From Kineosporia sp. A_224 (GTDB lineage Bacteria > Actinomycetota > Actinomycetes > Actinomycetales > Kineosporiaceae): 53,939 nt of DNA. The notes beneath the pieces are model-generated. The model saw nothing but the letters and a program-made list of their open reading frames with translations. It had not been told where the DNA came from and did no database searches. A program made the position numbers and the translations under genes. Positions 1-6,504 of this stretch are shown piece after piece. Each line of letters opens with the position of its first letter. The stretch's first letter is position 1. The stretch covers positions 1 through 53,939 of the forward strand of contig NZ_MWLN01000113.1 of the NCBI RefSeq assembly GCF_002198655.1, given 5' to 3'.

Positions 1-86
1 AGGACGGCGACGACGACGCCGAGCAGCGACAGGGGCAGCAGCACGGTCGCAGCGTGGACGACGAGCGGGTGCAGGGGCAGACCCAT
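1..86 (-). CDS. DUF2231-type small membrane protein (N-terminal part only)
   Basis: Reverse-strand frame that starts at an ATG at 86 and runs off the window edge; 28 residues are visible. The start MGLPLHPLVVHAATVLLP followed by a hydrophobic stretch is the typical N-terminus of DUF2231 membrane proteins, which have several transmembrane segments and no known reaction. A GGAGAGG ribosome binding site lies 11 nt before the ATG. A perfect palindrome about 100 bp upstream (178-201) is shared with the next minus-strand gene, so both may be controlled by the neighbouring response regulator (inference). Chromosomal, outside the mobile element. Confidence 0.6.
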   Translation of the reverse strand, partial: MGLPLHPLVVHAATVLLPLSLLGVVVAV

Positions 87-177
87 GGGAGCACGGACCT
101 CTCCGGTCGGAACGAGCAGGGACCGTTCGGTCCCGGTGTGAGAAGCCTTTCGCTCCGCTGTGAGCCGGTCCTTAGAC

Positions 178-201
178 CTGGATGAGAGACCTCTCATCCA
201 G
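178..201. promoter_or_regulatory. Palindromic operator candidate upstream of DUF2231 gene
   Basis: CTGGATGAGAG-AC-CTCTCATCCAG is a perfect inverted repeat with a 2-nt centre. A second site of the same design is at 726-744. Each is centred about 90-105 bp upstream of the start codon of a minus-strand gene. A terminator is less likely, because no T-run follows and the stem is not GC-rich. Confidence 0.45.
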
Positions 202-304
202 CGGCGGGCTCATAGCGCCTGACGGGTCGAGGCCCCGCCCCTGATGGGGACGGGGCCTCGAGCCCGGGGACGGGGCGCGCCCCGGGCCTTCAGTGCGGCT
301 CGAG

Positions 305-643
305 TCAGCTCCGCGAGCCTTCGTCGTCGGAGTGCTCGCCATGGGAGTCACCCGAGGACCCACGCTCGGTGGAGTCGTCGGAGCCGTGCTCGGTGGAGTC
401 GTCGGAGCCGTGCTCGGTGGAGTCGTCGGAGCCGTGCTCGGTGGAGTCGTCGGAGGGCGTGCCGGACCGGTCGTCGCTGCGCACCGAGGGCGGTGACGTG
501 TCGTCCGAGCCGCTCGTCAGCCGGACCGTGGACAGCGGCGCTGTCGCGCTCGCCGGGGCGAGGGCGACGAAGGTGCCGCCGCCGGCGACGACGGCGGCAG
601 CCACGGCGGCGAGACCGAGAACGAAGGTCTTCCGGGGAGTCAT
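305..643 (-). CDS. Small secreted acidic repeat protein
   Basis: 112 residues. An N-terminal signal or anchor segment (about residues 5-32, Ala/Val/Gly-rich and ending near ASA) is followed by a Ser/Asp/Thr-rich region and about four copies of the octapeptide DDSTEHGS, ending in a charged tail. The start is the ATG at 643 with AAAGGA 8 nt upstream. No enzyme motif is visible. The low-complexity exported domain suggests a cell-surface or metal/cation-binding role, but that is a guess. It lies directly downstream of the two-component pair and has its own palindromic site upstream (726-744), so it may be a target of that system. Copy number of the repeat probably varies between strains. Confidence 0.65.
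   Translation of the reverse strand: MTPRKTFVLGLAAVAAAVVAGGGTFVALAPASATAPLSTVRLTSGSDDTSPPSVRSDDRSGTPSDDSTEHGSDDSTEHGSDDSTEHGSDDSTERGSSGDSHGEHSDDEGSRS
365..456. repeat. 24-bp tandem repeat, about 3.8 copies, coding
   Basis: The unit beginning CTCGGTGGAGTCGTCGGAGC is repeated exactly at 365, 389 and 413, with a partial copy at 437. The period is a multiple of three, so the repeat encodes an octapeptide (DDSTEHGS on the minus strand) and changes in copy number would keep the frame. Confidence 0.9.
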
Positions 644-725
644 GGGATGGTCCTTTCATAGGGGCAGGCGCCCTTCGGCGCTGCACCAACAGTCAGACCG
701 CGCCATGAGACGGCCGGGAGAGCGC

Positions 726-744
726 GGTGAGAGCACTCTCATCC
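726..744. promoter_or_regulatory. Palindromic operator candidate upstream of acidic repeat protein
   Basis: GGTGAGAG-CA-CTCTCATCC; the right half-site is identical to that of the palindrome at 178-201 and the spacer is the same 2 nt. It is centred about 92 bp upstream of the ATG at 643 and immediately past the stop codon of the response regulator gene. Confidence 0.45.
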
Positions 745-751
745 CACGCCG

Positions 752-1447
752 TCACTGCATGTCGTCGTTCCGCTCCGCCCCGGTGACGAGCCGATACCCC
801 GCGCCGCGGACGGTCTCGATGATGTCCGTGCCGAGCTTGCGGCGCAGGTACCGGACGTAGACGTCCACGACGTTCGAGCCCGGCTCGAAGTCGTACCCCC
901 AGACCCGGTCGAGCAGCTGTGCCCGGGACAGCACCTGACCCGGGTTGCGCAGGAACGACTCGGCCAGCGTGAACTCGCGAGCGGACAGCTCGACCCGGCG
1001 GCCGGCGACCGTCGCGTGCCGCGCCCGCAGGTCGAGCTCGAGATCGCCGCTGCGCAGCACCGTCGCCTCGCCGGCGCCGGCGCCGCCGGTGGCGCGCAGC
1101 CGCAGCCTGATCCGGGCGAGGAGCTCCTCGAACCGGAACGGCTTGCTCAGGTAGTCGTCCGCGCCCCCTTCGAGGCCGGCCACGGTGTCCGCGACCGAGT
1201 CCCGGGCGGTGAGGATGATGACCGGCACGCTGTTGCGTGCCTCGCGCAGCCGCCGCAGAACGGTGAACCCGTCGAGCCCGGGCAGCCCGATGTCGAGGAC
1301 GACGAGGTCGTGGATGCCTGACATCGCCTGGTCGAGGGCCGACGGCCCGTCGGGAGCAACCGTGGTCGTGTACCCGGCTGCGCGCAGGCCCTTGACGACG
1401 AACTGCGCGATCCTCGCCTCGTCCTCTGCGACGAGCACGCTGGTCAC
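752..1447 (-). CDS. OmpR/PhoB-family response regulator
   Basis: 231 residues from the GTG at 1447, which overlaps the kinase stop codon (GTGA). The N-terminal receiver domain (about residues 1-120) shows the acidic pair EDE, the phosphoacceptor in LVVLDIGLPGLDG and the conserved Lys in DYLSKPF. The C-terminal winged-helix DNA-binding domain (about 130-225) ends in VDVYVRYLRRKLG and VRGAGYRL, typical of the OmpR/PhoB class. Phosphorylated by the kinase encoded just upstream, it should bind promoter DNA. The two palindromes at 178-201 and 726-744 are candidate targets. The signal sensed cannot be read from the sequence. Confidence 0.92.
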   Translation of the reverse strand: MTSVLVAEDEARIAQFVVKGLRAAGYTTTVAPDGPSALDQAMSGIHDLVVLDIGLPGLDGFTVLRRLREARNSVPVIILTARDSVADTVAGLEGGADDYLSKPFRFEELLARIRLRLRATGGAGAGEATVLRSGDLELDLRARHATVAGRRVELSAREFTLAESFLRNPGQVLSRAQLLDRVWGYDFEPGSNVVDVYVRYLRRKLGTDIIETVRGAGYRLVTGAERNDDMQ

Positions 1448-2970
1448 CGCGGGCCCGTCCCGTCGCCGGACCCGGTCGTACCGCCGGCGTCTCCTGCGGC
1501 AGGTGCGGCTCCTGCCCGCGCCGGTGCTCGGGCAGGTGCAGTGGGCGGTGCGGTGGACGCAGCGGGTACCAGGGCCACTCCCGGCAGCCGGATGGTGAAG
1601 ACGGCCCCGCCTGCCGGGGCGTCGCCGACCGACACGGTTCCGCCGTGCGCCGCGGCGATGCTGGTGACGATCGACAGGCCCAGCCCGGAGCCTTCGCCGG
1701 TCCCGCTGAACCGTTCGAAGATGCGGTCGGCCTCGTCCGGCGGGACGCCCGGTCCGCTGTCGCGGACCCACAGCTGCACCGTGCCGCTGCCGACCGCGGC
1801 GCCGACGCCGATCTCCTCACCCTGGGTGGTGTGCTGGACGGCGTTGACCGCGAGCTGCAGGAGCGCCTGGGTGATCCGCTGTGGGTCCAGGACAGCCGTC
1901 CGGCCGGTCAGGGCGTCGACCGTCCAGCGGCGCCGTCCAAGGGCTGCGGCCTTCTCCACGGCATCGATGACGAGCTGATCCAGATCAGTGGGCCGGGTGC
2001 GGACGAAGTCCGGCCTGCCGGCCTTGGCGAGCACGATGAGGTCGTCGACGAGACGGCTCATCCGGTCCAGCTCGTCCAGCACCAGGTCTCGCGTCTGGTC
2101 CACGTCCTGCCGGTCGGCCGTGTCGAGGACCTCGAGGTGCCCGCGCACGATGGTCAGGGGGGTGCGCAGCTCGTGACCGGCGTCGTCGAGGAATGTCTGC
2201 TGGACCTCGAACGATGTCTGCAGCCGGTCGAGCATGGCGTTGACGGTGCGGGCCAGGGCGGACACGTCGTCGCGTCCGCTGACGGGGACCCGACGGCTCA
2301 GATCCCGCGCCGACAGGTCCTCGGCCGCCGACCGCAACCGGCGAAGCGGCAGCAGGAGGCGGCCGGCGACCACCCAACCCGCAGTGCCCACCGCGATCAA
2401 GGACAACGCGGACAGCAGGGCGTACTGCCTGGCGGCGGCCTCCACCCGGGCCGTCGCCGGCCCGACCGCGACCGCGACGACCAGCGTCCCTACCTCCGGG
2501 CGCCCGGAGACGCGGACCTGCAGAGCGGTGAACACCACCGGACCGCCCGACGTGTCGACGGTTCGGACCTTCGTGGGGGCATCGGCGGCCAATGACCGCA
2601 CCACCGCCATCACCGCCGGCTCGTCCTCGAGCCGGACGGGTCGGCGTCCGGTGGGGACGAACCTCGGTCGTTCGTCGACCAGGGCCAGGAACGTCTCGTG
2701 CTCGGTGGGGACCTGCCGCTCAAGGGCGGCCTCCAGGAGCGTGGCGACATCCGCCCCCGCCCGGTCGCCGTCGATGAACTGGCGGAACTCGTGGCTGTCA
2801 GCGGTCACCGTACGGATCGCGTCGTCACGGACCTGCCGCCGCTGAACCACGGTGAAGACCCCACCCGCCACGGCCATCCCGGCCGCGGACAACAGCAGCA
2901 TCGTGACCAGGATCCGGACCCGCACACCAGGGACGCGGCGCCTGACACCCGGGTACAGGCCCCTAGCCAT
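1444..2970 (-). CDS. Two-component sensor histidine kinase
   Basis: 508 residues. TM1 at about 20-42, an extracytoplasmic sensor region to about 180, TM2 at about 185-210, then a HAMP linker. The dimerisation/phosphoacceptor helix has FLDDAGHELRTPL. The catalytic domain shows the N-box (QLAVNAVQHT), G1 (DSGPGVPPD) and G2 (GEGSGLGLSI). The last ~40 residues are an Ala/Pro-rich tail. It overlaps the response regulator by 4 nt, so the two are translationally coupled. The ATG at 2970 has no clear Shine-Dalgarno; the gene follows the small acidic protein gene by 34 nt and is probably co-transcribed with it. Inner-membrane kinase with unknown ligand. Confidence 0.92.
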   Translation of the reverse strand: MARGLYPGVRRRVPGVRVRILVTMLLLSAAGMAVAGGVFTVVQRRQVRDDAIRTVTADSHEFRQFIDGDRAGADVATLLEAALERQVPTEHETFLALVDERPRFVPTGRRPVRLEDEPAVMAVVRSLAADAPTKVRTVDTSGGPVVFTALQVRVSGRPEVGTLVVAVAVGPATARVEAAARQYALLSALSLIAVGTAGWVVAGRLLLPLRRLRSAAEDLSARDLSRRVPVSGRDDVSALARTVNAMLDRLQTSFEVQQTFLDDAGHELRTPLTIVRGHLEVLDTADRQDVDQTRDLVLDELDRMSRLVDDLIVLAKAGRPDFVRTRPTDLDQLVIDAVEKAAALGRRRWTVDALTGRTAVLDPQRITQALLQLAVNAVQHTTQGEEIGVGAAVGSGTVQLWVRDSGPGVPPDEADRIFERFSGTGEGSGLGLSIVTSIAAAHGGTVSVGDAPAGGAVFTIRLPGVALVPAASTAPPTAPARAPARAGAAPAAGDAGGTTGSGDGTGPR

Positions 2971-3004
2971 GATCGTCGTCAGTCATCGTCGTCAGTGATC
3001 GCCG

Positions 3005-3301
3005 TCAGTCATCGTCGTCGAGGGTCTCGACGGGCTGCGGGACCTCCTCCGGGTCGTCGGCGGCGTCGTCCGAATCGGGGAGTGCGCTGCCCGACGGCGC
3101 ACCCGACGGCACCGTGGAGGGTGTGGGGCCGGTCGATGCCGTCCCGCTGGTGGTCGTCGGAGTCACGACGAGTGCCGGTGACAGCACGCCCGGCTCGTCC
3201 TGGCCCGGCCCGACCGCAAGGGCGAACACGGCACCGGCAGCAGCCAACCCACCGAGAAGCCCGGCCGCGACCATGACCGCCGTCCGTTGACCGGGCACCA
3301 T
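3005..3301 (-). CDS. Small membrane-anchored Thr/Pro-rich acidic protein
   Basis: 98 residues from the ATG at 3301, preceded by GGGAGG 8 nt upstream. An in-frame ATG at 3403 would add 34 residues rich in Arg and is the alternative start. A single hydrophobic segment (about residues 8-30) is followed by a Ser/Thr/Pro/Ala-rich linker and a strongly acidic end (…DSDDAADDPEE… …DDDD). The layout is like that of the secreted repeat protein at 305-643, on the other side of the kinase/regulator pair, so the two could be related outputs or partners of the sensor (inference). No enzymatic motif. Confidence 0.6.
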   Translation of the reverse strand: MVPGQRTAVMVAAGLLGGLAAAGAVFALAVGPGQDEPGVLSPALVVTPTTTSGTASTGPTPSTVPSGAPSGSALPDSDDAADDPEEVPQPVETLDDDD

Positions 3302-3411
3302 CCGGATCGCCTCCCGCCTCAGCCGAACGCTCTGGCTCCGCCAGGGTAGATCACGCGTCGGAAGCCGTAGAGGGTGCGCGGGGTCCTGCCGAGACGCGGA
3401 CATGACGGACC

Positions 3412-3906
3412 TCAGCGGGCTGCCGGTCGGGTCGGTTGTGGTGGTTGAGCGCGTACGCGGAAGACCGGTGTCGCCGCGGCGACAGCAGCGAACGCCTTCA
3501 ATGGGGCGTGCCGGTCCACTCCGATGTGCGGCCGGCCGCCGGGCGCCACCTGGACGTACCGCTGGATCACCCGGGGCCGCAGTGCCTGTGGCACCTCCTC
3601 GAGGGTGACCGCCTCGATCACGCCATGGCGAAGTGTCGCGAGGTGGTCGTTAGCCCGCACGTTCGCGACCCAGTTGACGCGATCGCCGAGCATCGACACG
3701 AGGTAGCGCTCGCCGTCCAGTTCGGCCAGTACCAACGGCACGGCGGCAGTGCGTCCGCTGACCCGGCCGGGCACCTCCAGCGTGACGAGTCGGCGTGGCA
3801 TCACCCCGCGGGCGTGCAGCCACGCGGACAGCCTGTTCTGCCATCGGGCCCAGGCATTCGGCCGGCCACCGCGGTACATCCAGCGGTGGTAGTCCCCTCG
3901 CGCCAT
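3412..3906 (-). CDS. Deazaflavin (F420)-dependent nitroreductase-family protein
   Basis: 164 residues. The middle (RLVTLEVPGRVSGRTAAVPL…ERYLVSMLGDRVNWVANVRAN) matches the F420H2-binding split-barrel family of Ddn/FDOR-A proteins, which reduce quinones or nitro compounds with the deazaflavin cofactor F420, and this cofactor is widespread in actinobacteria. Two ATGs compete: one at 3912 is only 1 nt from GGAGG, so the ATG at 3906 (7 nt from GGAGG) was chosen. The physiological substrate is unknown. It is the last intact chromosomal gene before the mobile element. Confidence 0.85.
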   Translation of the reverse strand: MARGDYHRWMYRGGRPNAWARWQNRLSAWLHARGVMPRRLVTLEVPGRVSGRTAAVPLVLAELDGERYLVSMLGDRVNWVANVRANDHLATLRHGVIEAVTLEEVPQALRPRVIQRYVQVAPGGRPHIGVDRHAPLKAFAAVAAATPVFRVRAQPPQPTRPAAR

Positions 3907-4326
3907 CGTCATGCCTCCGGTCCTGTGCCGCTTCGAGCCCGCTGTTCCGTGGCCCAAACTTCCACGTGACGCGGCGCAGAGGCCCGGCCCAAGGTCGCGG
4001 CGTTCTCACCGGCACGCGCATGATCGGCTCGAAGCGAACCACCGGAGAGTACGGTCACAAGGCCGTTCGAGTCGGTGACCGCGGATGCAGAAACCGAGTG
4101 CTCACGTCCGGTCATGTGAGCCTGTGTAGGCGTGAGGGGGGGTGGCCGGCCGGTGTCATGGGGCGAGCGCCGCGATCCTAGGACTCCTGGCAGGCTCGGT
4201 GTGGCTGACCTCGAGCGACGATGATCGTGCGGTTTGAGCGGATCCTGTTGTGACCACCAAAGTGACCACTTGACCCGAAAACGATGCATGAAGCCAATGA
4301 TCGACGACAAAGGTGCAGGTCAGACG
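3907..4326. other. Gene-free chromosomal flank with a relic of element-end sequence
   Basis: No convincing gene: the frames that cross it lack coding-type third positions. Near its right end, at 4250-4269, lies a copy of the 20-bp repeat otherwise found in the int 3' end (53501-53520) and inside the left end (4491-4510). The distance from that copy to the tRNA-derived repeat is 57 bp, like the 72 bp between the int copy and the right-end repeat. The stretch therefore resembles the int-side end of another element that once used the same tRNA. Confidence 0.45.
4250..4269. repeat. 20-bp direct repeat, copy A (outside left end)
   Basis: GTGACCACCAAAGTGACCAC, itself two GTGACCAC octamers separated by CAAA. 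Identical copies are at 4491-4510 and 53501-53520. This copy lies on the chromosomal side of the left attachment repeat. Confidence 0.85.
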
Positions 4327-4377
4327 TGCCCCCGAGAGGACTCGAACCTCCGACACACGGTTTAGGAACCGATGCTC
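4327..4377. other. attL: duplicated 3' part of tRNA-Arg
   Basis: Repeats the 3' half of the tRNA-Arg(CCT) gene, from the discriminator base through the T arm and variable loop to the anticodon loop. Identity with 53593-53634 is perfect for 42 bp. Then one A is missing (GGAACCG here, GGAAACCG at the tRNA), after which the short CCGATGCTC stretch agrees again. It lacks the D arm and 5' acceptor strand, so it is not a tRNA gene. Confidence 0.9.
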
Positions 4378-4483
4378 GTCCTGTTTGGGTGGGTGGTCGT
4401 AGGTGGGGTCCGGGTGGGTGTTCGTGCTGTTCAGAGGCCAGATGGCGTAGGAACGGCTCCGGTCCTGGAAGGTCGCTGCGGGA

Positions 4484-4513
4484 GGACGTAGTGACCACCA
4501 AAGTGACCACCGG
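4484..4513. repeat. 30-bp direct repeat, copy B (inside left end)
   Basis: Contains the 20-bp GTGACCACCAAAGTGACCAC (4491-4510) and shares 30 bp in all with 53494-53523 in the int 3' end (flanks GGACGTA and CGG). It lies 113 bp inside the left attachment repeat. In the circular form it and the int copy would flank the core site, as arm-type integrase sites do. Confidence 0.85.
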
Positions 4514-4606
4514 CGAGAGCAGTGCTCTGGACGCCGGGAGGGGGTCGTTCCGTTCCCCGTCAACCGGCCCGCTCGCCGACCTGGACGTCGGCTTGGAGCG
4601 GGCTCG

Positions 4607-5887
4607 ATGTCTGGAGCCTCGGACGTGATGACTCTTTCAGCTTCCACCCAGATCGTAAGTCACCAAGACGACGGTTCGTCGCTGGCTGTGCCGGCGGCGG
4701 CCGAACGCGGCGCCCCCTGCGGCCAGATCGGCCCGGATGACGGCGCGCCGGGCGACACGGTCGTCGGCGCCGAGCGTGACCTGCTGGTCGTGGAAGACCG
4801 GTTCGCGATCGTCCCGGAGTGGCTACTCGACGCGGACGTCTCCGACGTGGCGGTCCGGTTGTATGCAGTGCTGCTGCGGTACGGGCAGACGTCGGGGGCG
4901 AGGATGCCGAGCCGGCGGCTGCTGGCGCAGCGGCTGCGGAAGCGGTCCACCGACACCGTCGACCGGGCGATGAAGGAGCTCGTCGCGGTCGGGGCGGTGG
5001 TGGTCGAGCGGCGCCGGCGTGGACCGGTCAACCTCACCAATCGGTACGTCGTCCGGACCGCCGCGCCTGGCGCGAGCGCCAGCAAGCGGTCCGGGGCTCC
5101 AGGGGTCTTGTCGGGAGGAGCCGCCTGCTCGGGCATGCGAGGTGGCGGGGGAGGGGGTGGCCGCAGATCTGCGGCCACCCCCTCGCAGCTGTCGGTCCCC
5201 CGCACGGCCGCGACCGCGGGTGCCCGCGCGGGTGTGGATGGGGGTGGCCGCATTTCTGCGGCCAGGGGTAGCCGCATTTCTGCGGCGAGGGTGGCCGCAG
5301 GTGTGCGGCCCGACCCAGAGTTCTTGACCCAGAGGAAGAACCCTCCTCCCCGCCCCTCCACACCGTCGACGGCCGGCGGTCGCGGGCCGCGGCGTTCGAG
5401 CGAGCTGGCCGAGAGGCAGCGTGCCGCGGTCCTGGACGTCCTCGGCCATCCTGACTTGGCGGACATGGCCGCCCGGTGTCACGACCTGCGTGCCGAGGTC
5501 GGGCTGCCGGCCCGGTTGTGGACCGAGAGTGCCCTGCTCGACGTCCTGGCCGACGCCGTCCTCGAGCGTGGCATGACTGCGAGCATCGCTGTCCCGGCCC
5601 TGCTCGCGTTGGCCGCCGACCCAGCCACCCGCAGCCCAGCACGCCTGGCCTGCCCCGGCCCCTGGTGGGAACTGCCCGCGACCGGCAGGACAAGCGACGT
5701 GGCGGACGCCGCGGCCTCGAACGAGCTGGCCTTGCTGGAGGCGCGGCTGGCGGAGGCTGACGGTGACCGGGTTCGGCTGCAGCGGCTGGCCCGCGAGCAG
5801 CTCCGGGAGGAGCGGCACCCGGTCACGCGCCTGGCGGTGGCCCGTCGCGCCTGCGCGCTGCTGCCATGCAACGTGGCGCGGCCGTGA
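4607..5887 (+). CDS. Winged-helix replication-initiator-like protein of the ICE
   Basis: 426 residues. After a variable N-terminus, residues about 64-135 (FAIVPEWLLDADVSDVAVRLYAVLLRYG… RLRKRSTDTVDRAMKELVAVGAVVVERR) form a winged helix-turn-helix like those of replication-initiator or helix-turn-helix proteins at the left end of actinobacterial ICEs. A low-complexity Gly/Arg/Ala region (about 175-265) is encoded by the iteron cluster, and the C-terminal ~150 residues are helical and unassigned. The start at 4607 has GGAG 8 nt upstream; an in-frame ATG at 4628 is possible. Probable role: origin binding for replication or copy control of the excised circle. A purely transcriptional role is the alternative. 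Confidence 0.7.
   Translation: MSGASDVMTLSASTQIVSHQDDGSSLAVPAAAERGAPCGQIGPDDGAPGDTVVGAERDLLVVEDRFAIVPEWLLDADVSDVAVRLYAVLLRYGQTSGARMPSRRLLAQRLRKRSTDTVDRAMKELVAVGAVVVERRRRGPVNLTNRYVVRTAAPGASASKRSGAPGVLSGGAACSGMRGGGGGGGRRSAATPSQLSVPRTAATAGARAGVDGGGRISAARGSRISAARVAAGVRPDPEFLTQRKNPPPRPSTPSTAGGRGPRRSSELAERQRAAVLDVLGHPDLADMAARCHDLRAEVGLPARLWTESALLDVLADAVLERGMTASIAVPALLALAADPATRSPARLACPGPWWELPATGRTSDVADAAASNELALLEARLAEADGDRVRLQRLAREQLREERHPVTRLAVARRACALLPCNVARP
5151..5310. repeat. Iteron-like repeats inside the replication gene (candidate oriV)
   Basis: Four copies of GGTGGCCGCA-like repeats with inverted core CCGCA-N4-TGCGG begin at 5156, 5243, 5267 and 5290. The last three are spaced 24 and 23 bp, about two helical turns. 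The first is the centre of a 34-bp perfect palindrome (5151-5184) around CCGCAGATCTGCGG. Repeats of this kind are typical of Rep-binding iterons. The encoded peptide (RISAAR repeats) looks like a by-product of the DNA constraint. Confidence 0.65.
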
Positions 5888-6188
5888 GCGCCGAGCGCCC
5901 CGCCGGTGCGCAGGTGTCTCGGGGCGGCCCGTCGGCACTGGGCAAGTTCCCGATGACGCACCACGTTGAGTGCGTCGCGTTGCTTACGAAAACCGGCGTT
6001 GACCTGCGGTGATGCGATTTGGGTCGTCGGGGTCGACTCCGCAAAACCGGCCTTAAGGCTCGCTTTGGGCTCACTTTGAGATCGCGGGCTCGGCTTCTGA
6101 CGCCTCGATCGCGCCGCCATGACTGGCCGCCGTGATGGGCTGAGGGCGCGTAGAACGGCCCATAGACGCCTCAGACCCGGATCCGCAG
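5888..6188. other. Gene-free spacer between rep and small membrane gene
   Basis: Some 300 bp without a supported gene. GC is lower in the middle (around 5985-6080), with two similar pieces containing AAAACCGGC at about 5990 and 6040. These may be scars of insertions, but no matching pair of ends was found. Confidence 0.35.
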
Positions 6189-6392
6189 TTAGCCGCCGGG
6201 GCCGTTGCTGATCAGTGTCTTGAGTAGGTCGGCGGTGGCTGAAGGGGCGTGCTGAGCGATCAGGACCGAGGTTGTGAGCACGCCTATCACCTTGATGAGG
6301 GTGATGAAGTCGGTCGGGGGACGTCCCATGAACCACCAGGCCCCGAGGGTGGTGATGGTGATGACGATGAAGGTCGTCAGGGCGTGGTTCAT
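6189..6392 (-). CDS. Small two-helix membrane protein, unknown function
   Basis: 67 residues with two predicted transmembrane segments (about 5-25 and 33-50) and a short polar C-terminus. The ATG at 6392 is preceded by GGAG at 6 nt. It is transcribed opposite to the replication gene and lies just left of an insertion sequence. Small two-helix proteins are common in actinobacterial mobile elements, and a holin-like or toxin role is conceivable but not supported by any motif. Confidence 0.5.
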   Translation of the reverse strand: MNHALTTFIVITITTLGAWWFMGRPPTDFITLIKVIGVLTTSVLIAQHAPSATADLLKTLISNGPGG

Positions 6393-6504
6393 ATCGACTC
6401 CAGAGGGCCGGCGGCTGTGTCTGGAGCCAGGCTGATGCAGGGGCAGAGCTAACCCTGGTCATTCATGATCGGTCGCGTGTTGTGACCGTGTAACGGCAGG
6501 AAGT

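Noticed and set aside
178-201. Rho-independent terminator
   Set aside because: The stem is not GC-rich, there is no T-run and a second copy lies in a promoter position.
4327-4377. Second tRNA-Arg gene at the left end
   Set aside because: Only the 3' half is present; D arm and 5' acceptor strand are missing. It is the attL repeat.
4822-5938. Long minus-strand open frames over the replication gene
   Set aside because: They are shadows of the GC-rich plus-strand gene: Arg/Pro-rich, no start site, no family features.
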